Part shown: piece after piece, positions 54,964-63,722 of the stretch
Layout: every line of letters starts with the position of its first letter
Numbering within the stretch: the stretch's first letter is position 1
Source: Rana temporaria
Lineage: Eukaryota > Chordata > Amphibia > Anura > Ranidae
Direction: 5' to 3'
DNA length: 64,000 nucleotides
NCBI RefSeq assembly: GCF_905171775.1
Contig: NC_053497.1
Coordinates: forward strand, 39,841,781-39,905,780
The notes under the pieces: model-generated
The model's input: the letters and a program-made list of their open reading frames with translations, nothing else
What the model was told of the DNA's origin: nothing
The model's database searches: none
Program-made: the position numbers and the translations under genes

Positions 54964-57900
54964 TATTTAAAACTGTTGGTCTTTTTTTGTTGCGCAAATA
55001 CCACCAAAAGAAATCTCTATTTGTGAGAAAAGGGCACATACATTTTATAGAAAGAAGGGAGGGTAGGGGCAAAAGAATAGTTGCTGAAGCTAGACTTGCC
55101 CACCTAAATGTTAGTGGACTATCTCGGTACTGATAAAGAACAATAGAAGTATTTAAAATACAATTTATTACAGATAAAAAAAGCAACAATCATACAAATC
55201 AAAGATTGGACGAAGTCTCTACTAGTTTCGCGGGTGTACCGCTTCTTCAGGAGAGCCAATCTATAAAATACATAACAGTGTAAAGTAGTAAAATACAGTT
55301 CAGCATAATTTAGAAAATAAATAGACAGAAGTATTGGTAGCTTACCCAGTGAGTAATAAAACAGGTGCAGAGGCAGGCCACCCACAAGATTCCCCCCGCG
55401 GCGGACATGGGGGATAATGCGCAATCTCTAGGTAAAGGATATATAGTCGATTAAAAACCATATATATGAAGTTAGGGTCGGGTGGGTAAGGGATGGTGGA
55501 AGGGAAGGGGAGGAAGAAGGAAAAAGGTGGTACGTTATTAAAACAATGACTCCCTTTTATATGTGGCTATACTCCCCCTTTTGGGCACATACATTTTGTT
55601 TGGGTACAATGTTGCACCAGTTAAAGCAATGCACTGCAAAAAATGGCCTGGTCATGAAGGGCGTGAAACCTTCCAGGGCTGAAGTGGTTAAGGAATTAAA
55701 GGTGGCCATAGACATGTGGGGTTATGATCTGCTCACCTCAGAGCATGTCTATTAGCTGCATATTCTATAAACTTGTATGTTAGTATATATATATTATAAT
55801 GCATGGAGAAGAAGAGGGAACAGTGGCAAAAAAAACTGTTGGCGTTGAAACTTTAGGGATCAGAAAAAGAAACATCTGTTTAATTAGTCTCACTATTCTG
55901 GAGTTGTTGACGGTAGAATATTTGTTGCTCTATAGACATATTTTTGCTATGACATTTTATATTAATAGCATACTTAGAAAAATACAGATAAAACTAATTT
56001 TAAAACCATGCAACCCAAAGTAAGTATACAGTACATTTTTAGGAAAGTTAATCAATTGAGATATAAACAATCAGCCTTTGTGTTTTAGATCCATAACATT
56101 TCCATCATGGTGAATCAGCTGGAGATCTATGATAAGAACAATGTGCTGGTGATCAGACGGGAGATTGAAAGTCTGAAAAAACGCCTTGAGGATTGTGAGA
56201 ACAATACAAAACCAGACTATCCTTCCCTTCCTCCACCAACCTATGGTAGGTTACAGGAGTCATTGCATGTCATTGTTCAAAATATACCTGTAATGCCCTG
56301 TACACACGATCGGTTCATCCGATGAAAATGGACCGATGGATTTTTTCATCAGTTATCCGATGAAGCTGACTTTCATCAGTCTTAGCTACACACCATCAGT
56401 TAAAAATCTGATCGTGTCCAACGCGGTGACGTAAAACACGACGACGTGCAGAGAAAAATGAAGTTCAATGCTTCTGAGTATGCGTCGACTTGATTCTGAG
56501 CATGCATGGATTTTTGACCGATGGATTTCCCCACAGACGATCGTTTTTTTCTATCGGTTTTTTAACCATCAGATAATTTTAAAACCGGTTCTAAGTTTTT
56601 TTACCGATGGGAAAAAAAACGATGGGGCCCACACACGATCGGTTCGTCCGATGAAAACGGTCCATCGGACCGTTTTCATCGGACGAACCGATCGTGTGTA
56701 CAGGGCAAAATAGTTTCCCCAAAATATCTATTTATGAATCCTATGTATTTTTATATCTTGATTTCTTCAACATTCCAAAAACATACAGAGTAGTAGGTTA
56801 GTTAGTGGTATGTGAGTGCAAGTGTAAACTGGTATCAGTCCCGTTTTTCATGCTCTTGCATGGTAAACACCTCCATACATTAGCTTTATCACACAGTATG
56901 ACAGTGACTAGGTAAAACTCTGACTTGGCTATGCCCTGAGACTTGCCATGCCACTGTCCAAAGCAATTCCCTTAGTAGTCACTTAAAATGGTTGTAAAGG
57001 TAAAGAAGGATTACTGCCAGCTCCTCTGTTCTATTAATCTCTCACTGTGTAATTGATTTTTTTTTAATGATGCCTGTAAATACCTTATCTTTGATCTTTT
57101 GTGACCGGTCACGTGACCCCCGGCCTCTCTCCTCCTCCAAACTACGTGCTACAAAGCGAGAGGCCGATATCCCCCTCTGACGTCAGCCGGGAGGTCACGT
57201 GACCACTGTGACCAGCTAGAAAAGATAAAAAATAAGGGCCAGATTCACAGCAGAGATACGACGGAGTATCTCAGATACTCCGTCGTATCTCTCAGAGTAT
57301 CTATGCGACTGATTCATAGAATCAGTTACGCATAGATATCCCTAAGATCCGACAGGTGTAATTGTTTTACACTGTCGGATCTTAGGATGCAGTACCGTGG
57401 CCGCCGCTGGGGGGAGTTAGTGTCGTAAACCAGCGTCGGGTATGCAAATTAGGAGTTACGGCGATTCACGACGGATTTTCGCGTTCGCTACGTCGCCGCT
57501 AGTCTAGTTTCCCGTCGCAAAGTTAGTCGTCGTTTTTGGTGCCTTAACTTTACACAGCAATCATATTGCTGTATAAAGTATGGCCGTCGTTCCCGCGTCG
57601 AAATTTAAAAATGAACGTCGTTTGCATAAGCCGTCCGGGAATACGGAATTACGCTACGCGCGTCGCCGTTCGAAAAAATGACGTCCGACGCGCAAAGCAC
57701 GACGGGAATTACGAAACTGAGCATGCGCAGTAGGTCCAGCGCGGGAGCGCGCCTAATTTAAATGGCACACGCCCATTTGAATTGGCCCGCCTTGCGCCGG
57801 AGGCCGCCGGCGTAGGTTTTCATCGCAAGTGCTTGGTGAATCAGGCACTTGCAATGAAAACTTGCGGCGGTGTAATGTATCTACGATACGTTACGCCGCC

Positions 57901-60900
57901 GCTCACCTACGTGAATCTGGCCCTAAGTTATTTGCAGGCTTCGTTTTACAAAAACATTTACATAGTGTAAGAGAGATTTCTATACCAGAGGAGCTGGCTG
58001 TAATTGTTCTTTACTTTTACTGCCAGCTACTAATAGCGGCAGGGGGGGGGGGGCTGAGAGGGGGAGAGACACACACATAGAGGAGAGCAGCGGGATGATG
58101 GAGGCACGTAAACGGACCACGATAATCAGGAATCAGCAGCCATGATTACCATTGTGGTCAGCACGCAGACACAGGAACAGGCAGGATCAACCAGGTTTTT
58201 TTACAGCTTAGAAAGGGGCAGATTAGACAGCACAGGCACTATGCTGTGTTTAATCTGCTATAAAGGAACAGGATCTCTGATTTATTTTTATTTTTTAGGG
58301 TTACAACCACTTTAAAGTGATTGTAAAGTCTTGCTTTGAATTTTTTTTAAATAACCAAGATGTTATACTTACCTGCCCTGTTGCAGTGGTTTTGCACAGA
58401 GCAGCCCGGATCCTCCTCTTCTCAGGTCCCTCTTTGCTGTTCCTTGCCCGTCCCTCCCGACAAGTGCCCCCATAGACCAGCAGCTTGCTAGGGGGGCACC
58501 CAAGCCGAGTCAGGGCTCTGTGTATCCATTCAGCAGGGCCGCCATCAGGGGGGTACAGGCAGTACACCTGTAAGGGGCCCTGAGGTCCCCAGGGGTCTGT
58601 GTGGCAACCCCCTATTTTTTTTTCACATTTTTTTTTCGTCAGTATACCTGTAAGGGGCTCGAAGGTCCCCAGGTGCCCGGATGGCAACCCCCTTTTTTTT
58701 AATCTTTTTTTTTCCATCAGTATACCAGTAAGGGGCCCGGATGGCAATCCCCTTTTCTTTTCTTTTTTTTGCGCGCCACCCCGCTTCTCAATTCGTGGGC
58801 GCCCTCCGTTTCTCAATTCGCAGTGGCACCCCTCCCCGCTTCTCAAACTGGGGGCCCATGCCTGAAGCTGTGTAAGGGGCCCCAAAATTCCTGATGGCGA
58901 CCCTGCCATTCAGACACAGAGCTCTGACCCCTCTCTCCCCTTTTTGGCTTTGGCTCCTGCGGCTGTCAATCAAAATCGGTTAGCAAATCAGGAGGACAGT
59001 CCCAGATGGCCGAGGGAATCGTGGACATCGCTGGATATAGAAGGGGCTCAGGGAGAGTATTAGGGGGTGCTGGGGAGCCTGCTAAACACAAAAGGTGTTT
59101 TATATTAATGCATAGAATGCATTAAGATAAAAAAAACTTTTGCCTTTATAACTCCTTTAAGTGGTCTTACTGGATGGTGGAATGAAAATTGGGTAGAGCT
59201 TAGTTGTGATATCTGGGGAAGTTTGTCCCCATAACAAAGTAAATCTAAATAAGAAAGGAGTACATTTTTTGGTTAATCAAGCCAATAGCATGCCTCTTAA
59301 GCCGTGTCCATTTTTCATGTCATGGAAAAAAACAAAGTTTTTCTCTACGTGATTCTTGTCAAGCCTGCCTTGCATACACACGATCATGAAAAAAAATGCT
59401 CTAGCAAAGCGCGGTGACGTACAACACGTACAACGGCACTATAAAGGGGAAGTTCCATTAGAATGGCGCCACCCTTTGGGCTGATTATGCAAATTTCCCT
59501 TCTCATAACTTGCTTCTGAGCATGCCCGTTTTTTCCACATCGTTTTTATATATTTATTTGCGGATTTGCACAATCTTTGATTGCTCTTTTGCACCATTAT
59601 TCATCAGCGCTGCAAAGTGTTATTGGTTATGTGATTACCATATATACTCGAGTATAAGCCGACACGGATATAAGCCGAGACACCTAATTTTACCACAAAA
59701 AAATGGGAAAACTTATTGTCTCAAGTATAAGCCTAGGGTGTCCATCTGCATGCCTCACTGTGTCCATGTGCATGCCTCACTGTGCCCATGCCTCACTGTG
59801 CCCATGCCTCACTGTGTCCATCTGCATGCCTTACTGTGCCGATGCCTCACTGTGCCCATGCCTTACTGTGTCCATGACTAGACGAGAGATCAGGCACGAA
59901 AAGGTGACTCGAGTATAAGCCGAGGGGGGCATTTTCAGCACAAAAAAATGTGCTGCAAAACTCGGCTTATACTCAAGTATATACGGTATATGTATTCTTA
60001 AGTTGTTTCAGATATTTATTTGTGGAGTTGCACAGTATTTGATCACCGTTATTTGCACCTTTATACACCAGCACTACTTAGCTTTTTTTCCACTTTATTT
60101 TACATAACATTCATACAGTATTATGCAATCACTCCAGCAGCGCAGCACCAATATTCCATACAAGTAACTTACTGTATCTAGTGCTTTATAATACTTCAGT
60201 GTAATAATTAATGCTTTAGTAAGCTACAGAAACATCGGTGTCGTGACCGTAGAATAATATGGCTGTACCTCAGTCAAAAATCTCTCTGCTTCAAGGGCAC
60301 ACATGTGGGTGCGCTCCCAAGCAGGCTGTGCTCATCCATAAAGTAGATACACACAGCATGGCTTGGTCACGCTCCCTCTACACTGGATTTGCTTGACAGC
60401 AGCCGGAGCCAATGGCTCCGGGTGCTATGAATCTGTCCTGATAGGGCAGTGAGAGACCATCACTGCTGCAGATGGGCACAGCACTGGATTGAGAGAGGGC
60501 TCAGGTAAGTATTGGCTGGGGGGGGGGGGGGGCAAACAGCAAGTGAAAGTTTTTTTTTTTTAACTTTAATGTAGTTAATGCATTAAGGTAAAAAAAAAAC
60601 ATTTTGACTTTAGAACCACTTTAAGGTTTCCTGACACTTTATGATGAAATCAAATGTGTTTTTTGCAGACACATATTAGTAGAATGGTGGTGTTTTTACA
60701 AGTTTGCATGTGATAAAATTCAAATGTAGCTGTCTCTTGTATCAGGAGACAGCCCAGGAGAAGTCTATAGGGATTGACTGGCCTAGGTAACCAGGGGAAA
60801 AAGGTATTGGATGGAGGCTCCTTTGATTCCTGTGGGCTGCAGCTGCCTAATTTAGGTAAGTATGCATCTGGAACAGGAAAGGGGGTTCATTTAGGTTGTG

Positions 60901-62017
60901 GGATAAGCCAAAAGTATTATTGCACTTTCTCTAAAAGTGTTTGGACCTGGTAACTTAAATAGAGTGATTTCACCAATAGTTTTCCTGAAATATCTTGGTG
61001 TCACATAGCATAGTCAGTGAACTGTCAAGTTGCAGAATGTAGTAAGATGATCTTCACTTGCTTGCCAACTGGTACGACTAATGGATAAGATTTCTGTTTT
61101 TACATACAGGCATACCCCACTGTATGCACTTTTTGGAATTAACACTGAAATTTACTCCCAGGCAGATATTAGAAAATTACTTTTCTATTTTTTCTAATTC
61201 CTTTTTATGTTGCATAGGTACTTGTGACCATGGACACATCGTAAATATCAGCAAGCCTTATCTAGTACAGCAGAATATATATGGTGCAAGCTACAAATGG
61301 GGAGGATGGGGAAAAGACTCATTATTAGGAGCTGATCAGAATACTTTTTGGGCTGCTCCACTAATGACCGATGAACGCTCAATGAATGTAGTCTTCACTT
61401 ATGCTTCTTATAATGATCTCCTGCTCTACAAACAAGCTGTAACAAAAAGCCTTAGCAATTATGGGCAAGGTGGTGGAATGATTATGTACAACAACATAAT
61501 GTATTATAATTGCCACAATTCCAATAATCTCTGCAAATACAACATGAAAACAGATGTAATAGAACGATTACCATTAAGGGATGCAACTTACAACAACCGC
61601 TTCTCCTATGCATCCACACCTTGGCAAGACATTGATCTTGCGGCCGATGAAGAGGGTCTTTGGGTCATTTATGCTACTGAACAAAAGGGTGGGAACATTC
61701 TTATTAGCAAACTTGATGCTAACACATTGGATGTGAGGCAAACCTGGTCTACCTCACTATACAAGCCGGGTGTCTCCAATGCTTTCATGGTCTGTGGAGT
61801 ATTGTATGCTACTAGAATTCACAGAACAAATGTGGAGGAGATTTTCTACATGTATGACACTAAAACTGGCAAGGAAGCGCATCTGAGTGTCTACATTGAG
61901 AAAATGAAGGACACAATGCATAGTCTGTCCTACAACCCAAATGACCACAAGCTCTACATGTACAGTGATGGCTTCCTGTTCACCTATTATGTCACTTTCA
62001 TGTCAAAAAAGAAATAA
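45962..62017 (+). CDS. olfm4: olfactomedin-4-like secreted glycoprotein (five exons, whole gene)
   Basis: Joined exons 45962-46018, 50432-50596, 52959-53171, 56089-56245 and 61218-62017 encode 463 residues. Residues 1-17 or so form a signal peptide. C38 and C40 lie in VCYC, before LPDTTFPVDRFEKLE, a strong olfactomedin-4-type motif. Residues about 75-180 form a coiled-coil stalk, with C181 in LEDCENNT as a likely inter-chain disulfide. Six sequons are visible (N63, N91, N133, N148, N183, N207). The olfactomedin domain spans about 199-457 with paired C200/C390 and the likely Ca-site residues D335 (DIDLA), N385 and D448. Such proteins form disulfide-linked extracellular oligomers in mucus and matrix. 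The size matches the olfactomedin first described from frog olfactory mucosa, so it could be that gene rather than a strict olfm4 orthologue. All splice sites are GT-AG. Confidence 0.92.
46132..46620. mobile_element. TTAA MITE in intron 1
   Basis: TTAAAGCGGGGTTCCAGTCAC at the left is mirrored by GGTGGAGCTCCGCTTTAA at the right, with TTAA at both edges. The interior contains CATTTCCCAGGAGTCTGTGC and its complement. It belongs to the same family as 2335-2760. Confidence 0.75.
46784..47190. mobile_element. Tc1/mariner-like MITE, left part
   Basis: CAGGAAAACCTTGGATTGCG follows a TA at 46782. The sequence then matches 3734-3960 and 4504-4620 (including AGCAATATGGTTACATTTAA), so it shows the element without the MITE nested in the other copy. 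The right terminus is missing. Confidence 0.6.
47376..47880. mobile_element. full-length palindromic TTAA MITE in intron 1
   Basis: TTAAAGTGGAGGTTCACCC pairs with GGGTGAACTCCCGCTTTAA. Inner blocks (GATTGACAGTCTTCCGAC / GTCGGAAGACTGTCAATC, CGTCGGTGCG / CCGCACCGACG) continue the stem to the centre. It lies in sense orientation in a transcribed intron, so the pre-mRNA can fold here. Confidence 0.82.
48490..49362 (+). mobile_element. dispersed-repeat remnant (48490-48760) and probable solo LTR (about 48942-49362)
   Basis: The first part contains a phrase (GCCACCCTTGTTTTTGATAACTGCC) typical of dispersed vertebrate transposon copies; the family is not certain. The second has a TATA-like TATTTAAG near 49160, AATAAA at 49188 and a plausible CA end near 49362. 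No target duplication was found, so its edges are approximate. From 49363 to 50430 nothing is recognised. Confidence 0.35.
50432..50596 (+). CDS. olfm4: olfactomedin-like gene, exon 2
   Basis: This exon has 55 codons (residues 20-74), phase 0 at both sides, acceptor CTTTAAAG and donor GTATAG. It carries the VCYC pair and LPDTTFPVDRFEKLE, the most family-specific stretch of the N-terminal region, and the first N-glycosylation sequon (NLT). The donor is the weakest of the four. Confidence 0.92.
50623..51022. mobile_element. GTACACACG-type MITE, intron 2
   Basis: Termini are GCCCCGTACACACGATCGG and the complement of GATCGTGTGTTCGGGGC. It starts only 27 bases after the exon 2 donor. Confidence 0.7.
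51639..52159 (-). mobile_element. possible solo LTR, 521 bp
   Basis: On the minus strand it begins TGTAGAACCC and ends CTACCACA. The flanks ACCAG and TCCAG would be a 5-bp duplication with one mismatch. A TATA-like GTATAAATATT is in a plausible position. No clear AATAAA is seen. From 51023 to 51638 nothing is recognised. Confidence 0.4.
52440..52915 (-). mobile_element. LINE (probably L2-type) 3' fragment in intron 2
   Basis: On the + strand it reads GTGGTCTTCTGCCGCTGTAT... through CAGTAGATCAGCATTTTTTG to CAACAACCATGCCATGTTCA, a sequence dispersed in fish and amphibian genomes that I associate with L2-type LINE tails. The orientation is antisense to the gene. It ends about 45 bases before exon 3. 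The clade is from memory and not certain. Confidence 0.45.
52959..53171 (+). CDS. olfm4: olfactomedin-like gene, exon 3 (coiled coil)
   Basis: This exon has 71 codons (residues 75-145), phase 0 at both ends, acceptor TCTGTACAG and donor GTGAGA. It has heptad-like Leu/Ile spacing (LELELIKLEIKEMESLILQL region), typical of the oligomerising stalk, and sequons at N91 and N133. No Cys. Confidence 0.9.
53522..53834. repeat. inverted repeat in intron 3
   Basis: The arm 53522-53650 (CTTCAACAAAATGGCGGCCA...) pairs with 53708-53834 (...CGCCATTTTGTTGAAAC), with about 80% complementarity by eye. The spacer is about 57 bases. It is a fold-back element of unknown family. Confidence 0.7.
53930..54078 (+). 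repeat. (TA)n microsatellite followed by a Tc1-type terminus
   Basis: About 25 TA dinucleotides (53933-53982) lead directly into CAGTATCTCACAAAAGTGAG, a terminus widely shared by Tc1-family elements. A short mirrored part, CAACAAAAGTGAGTACCTG, ends it near 54078. Tc1 elements target TA, so the TA repeat was either the target or grew from the duplicated site. Confidence 0.65.
54080..55031. mobile_element. fragments of the TTAACC repeat family with a decayed ribozyme-bearing repeat
   Basis: At 54080-54420 and 54970-55031 (continuing at 55583-55690) the sequence is the reverse orientation of the 30172-31116 family (AATACCACCAAAAGAAATCTC; GGTGTTAACCCCTTC). Between them, 54540-54800 is a different repeat with a TTTATTGG-type T-rich start and a hammerhead-like motif at 54675-54726. 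A T run and (TA)n lie near 54885-54966. Confidence 0.5.
54675..54726 (-). ncRNA. decayed hammerhead ribozyme motif
   Basis: On the minus strand: stem I GCCT/AGGC, a core ATGAAGA (expected CTGANGA, first base changed), stem II AGG/CCT, GAAA, the palindrome ACATGT, and GTC before the expected cut between 54685 and 54684. Every element is in order except the C3 position, which is essential, so it is probably inactive. Confidence 0.45.
55047..55582 (-). mobile_element. diverged, truncated Penelope-like copy, 15-bp target duplication
   Basis: GGGCACATACATTTT flanks both sides (55032-55046 and 55583-55597). The 536-bp insert aligns with the first 530 bp of the 40707 unit: GGACTATCTCGGTACTGAT, the ribozyme, CCCCCCGCGGCGGACA, then a G-rich tract. 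It is clearly older and more diverged. It sits in intron 3 antisense to the gene. Confidence 0.75.
55204..55261 (-). ncRNA. hammerhead ribozyme, diverged copy with covariation
   Basis: Stem I is GATTGG..CTC pairing with GAG..CCAATC. The core is CTGAAGA, stem II GCGG/CCGC with loop TACAC, then GAAA, ACTAGT and a GTA cleavage triplet; the predicted cut is between 55220 and 55219. Compared with the 40.9-kb copy, the three cleavage-proximal stem I pairs changed from GTC/GAC to CTC/GAG, keeping pairing. Changes elsewhere fall at tolerated sites (N7, H17, loop II). Confidence 0.68.
56089..56245 (+). CDS. olfm4: olfactomedin-like gene, exon 4
   Basis: This exon has 52 codons plus one base (residues 146-198), phase 0 in and phase 1 out, acceptor TGTTTTAG and donor GTAGGT. 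It completes the coiled coil, carries C181 and sequons at N148 and N183, and ends in a Pro-rich hinge (PSLPPPTYG) before the olfactomedin domain. Confidence 0.9.
56292..56708. mobile_element. GTACACACG-type MITE, intron 4
   Basis: GCCCTGTACACACGATCGG pairs with CCGATCGTGTGTACAGGGC at the right end. It also contains the internal mirror GATGAAAACGGTCCATCGGA / CCGTTTTCATC. Confidence 0.78.
56983..58315. mobile_element. TTAA MITE with nested Harbinger element
   Basis: TTAAAATGGTTGTAAAGG pairs with GGTTACAACCACTTTAA. GCCAGCTCCTCTGTTCTATT and its partner AATTACAGCCAGCTCCTCTG-type block are mirrored inside. A Harbinger MITE is inserted at 57236. The TTAA at 58312 is shared with the next element. 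Confidence 0.7.
57236..57923. mobile_element. PIF-Harbinger-like MITE with TAA target duplication
   Basis: GGGCCAGATTCACAGCAG pairs with GTGAATCTGGCCC, flanked by TAA at 57233-57235 and 57924-57926. The 3-bp TWA target defines the superfamily. The arms mirror GAGATACGACGGAGTATC-type blocks. It is the best-bounded copy of this family in the window. Confidence 0.82.
58312..59160. mobile_element. TTAA element with internal minisatellite
   Basis: TTAAAGTGATTGTAAAGTC at the left matches the complement of GCCTTTATAACTCCTTTAA at the right. Three GAGGTCCCCAGG...GGCAACCCCC units with T-rich spacers (58560-58760) resemble the array at 31477. The 202-codon minus-strand frame is built from these repeats and is not considered a gene. 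Confidence 0.6.
59290..59525. mobile_element. MITE fragment, partner of 1-335
   Basis: It shares, in opposite orientation, the GGCACTATAAAGGGGAAGTT block and the TTGCTTCTGAGCATGC block with the start of the window. The region reads like a diverged GTACACACG-type element (TACACACGATCATG at 59375). Confidence 0.5.
59638..59992. mobile_element. inverted-repeat element with internal 14-30-bp minisatellite
   Basis: The left end CCATATATACTCGAGTATAAGCCGA and the right end TCGGCTTATACTCAAGTATATACGG mirror each other. Inside, TGCCTCACTGTGCCCA-type units repeat irregularly from about 59740 to 59875. The two reading frames there only reflect this repeat. A TA-target DNA element is likely. Confidence 0.65.
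61218..62017 (+). CDS. olfm4: olfactomedin-like gene, exon 5 (olfactomedin domain)
   Basis: The exon opens after the acceptor TGTTGCATAG and completes the split Gly codon. It encodes TCDHGHIVNISKPYLVQ and the whole five-bladed propeller to the stop at 62015-62017. Hallmarks visible are YKWGGWGKD, WQDIDLAADEEGLWVIYAT, SNAFMVCGVLY and YNPNDHKLYMYSDGFLFTYY. There is no stop or indel. The domain is coded in one exon, as in human OLFM4. The C-terminus is a short basic tail (MSKKK). Confidence 0.95.
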
Positions 62018-62165
62018 ACTTTTAGCATTTCTGGCACAAAAATTACTTTAATCAAATATGGCTGATATCATGATGAGATGCTCAATTAAGCAATTTACCA
62101 TTTACCCTTATTATGTGATTGTTATAGATTGATATAATGTTGTATTCTTCTAACTACTCTAAACT

Positions 62166-62171
62166 AATAAA
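62166..62171 (+). terminator. poly(A) signal of the olfactomedin-like gene
   Basis: AATAAA is 149 bases after the stop codon, followed by a T/G-rich stretch (GATTGGTTAATTTGCG). The 3' untranslated region is therefore short, about 170 bases. A second AATAAA-like motif overlaps the stop codon (62012) and is less likely to be used. Confidence 0.65.
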
Positions 62172-62325
62172 ATTGATTATGATTGGTTAATTTGCGTTAT
62201 TGCTTTGGGTTACATCCCATTGTTTTTTAATTAAGAATTACAGTACCCAGCCTTTCCGAACAGGACCACAAAGGAGAACCCACAACTAGTCATTAGGATC
62301 GCCAGGCTATTAGAAAACATACACA

Positions 62326-63069
62326 GGCCCGGATTCACGTAGAATGGCGTATCTTTGTGTGGGCGTAACGTATCCTATTTACGTTATGCCTCCGCAACTT
62401 TTACAGGCAAGTGCCGTATTCTCAAACGAAAGTTGCGGCGGAATAGCGTAAATAGGCCGGCGTAAGCCCGCCTAATTCAAATGTGGTAGATGTGGGCGTG
62501 TGTTATGTTAATTTTATGTGACCCCACGTAAATTACGCTTTTAACGAATGGCGCATGCGCCGTCCGTGAAAGTATCCCAGTGCGCATGCTCCAAATTAAC
62601 ACGCAAGAAGCCAATGCTTTCGACGTGAACGTAAATGACGCCCAGCCCTATTCGCGAACGACTTATGCAAACGACGTAAAATTTTCAAAATTCGGCGCGG
62701 GAACGACGTGCATACTTAACATTGGTACGCCGCATCTAGTCCTCATATAGCAGGGGTAACTTTACGCTGGGAAAAGCCTAACATAAACGGCATATCTGTA
62801 CTGCGTCGGCCGGGCACTTACGTTCGTGAATTCGCGTATCTAGCTGATTTACATATTTCTATGCGTAAATCAGCGTACACGCCCCTAGCGGCCAGCGTAA
62901 ATATGCAGTTAAGATCCGATGGCGTAAGAGACTTACGCCGGTCGGATCTAATACTAATCTATGCGTAACTGATTCTAAGAATCGGGCGCATAGATACAAC
63001 GGCTCAGACTCAGAGATACGACGGCGTATCTGGAGATACGCCGTCGTATCTCCTTTGAGAATCTGGGCC
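62326..63069. mobile_element. Harbinger-like MITE downstream of the gene
   Basis: GGCCCGGATTCACGTAG pairs with GAGAATCTGGGCC. Subterminal GATACGACGGCGTATC and ACGTAAATTACGC blocks are present. It is related to 57236-57923 and has no coding capacity. Confidence 0.7.
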
Positions 63070-63349
63070 ATAGACTACTACATTCCCTGGGGACCACCTG
63101 TTTTCAGTTTCATAGCAACTACTACCAATTTGGGTTCGAGAAAATTGGCAAGTTAATATCATGTAGAAGATTTAGAACAATTGTTCTAATTAAGCAAGCA
63201 TACGAGAAACCACCAGAATCAGTTAGAAATAAATACCTTTCCAAATACAAAGGGTTCAATTCCCCAAACTATGATTTACTGTACGTGTTGTTAGATATGT
63301 GATTATTTTCCGTTTGCATTGGTTGCAATTGCTGAAAATAATAGCAAAG

Positions 63350-63722
63350 CATACCTCCCATTTTTTTGAGATTGGAATGAGGGACACCTATCAGCGAAAG
63401 TATGCAGGCATAGGACACACCCCTTGCCACGCCCTCTTAAAGGAGAATTGTACAAAAAAACAAGATTGGTTAAACCCACGAGTGCTTTTTTACCACTACT
63501 ATTCCTTTATATTGGCTTTTGGAAATTACAAATGCAGATATTTAGAAATCAGATGCCAGGTTTAGCACTGGAAAACACCTTTTGATAGATAAAAAGTGCA
63601 TTTTATACACATCTATATAGATCAGGCCAAAATGAGGGACAAATGAGGAGGAATGAGGGACAGAGGCACATTGCTCCTATTCAGGGACAGTCCCTCAAAA
63701 TCAGGGACAGTTGGGAGGTATG
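63350..63722. mobile_element. MITE with CATACCTCCCA termini and 6-bp target duplication
   Basis: CATACCTCCCA at the left is mirrored by TGGGAGGTATG at the right. GCAAAG flanks both sides (63344-63349 and 63723-63728). The right part has repeated AGGGACA motifs. The superfamily is not assigned; the 6-bp duplication is unusual. From 63729 to the end nothing is recognised. Confidence 0.7.

Noticed and set aside
58301..58909. 202-codon minus-strand frame
   Set aside because: It is made of minisatellite units and T-rich spacers inside a TTAA element; no fold or family is recognisable.
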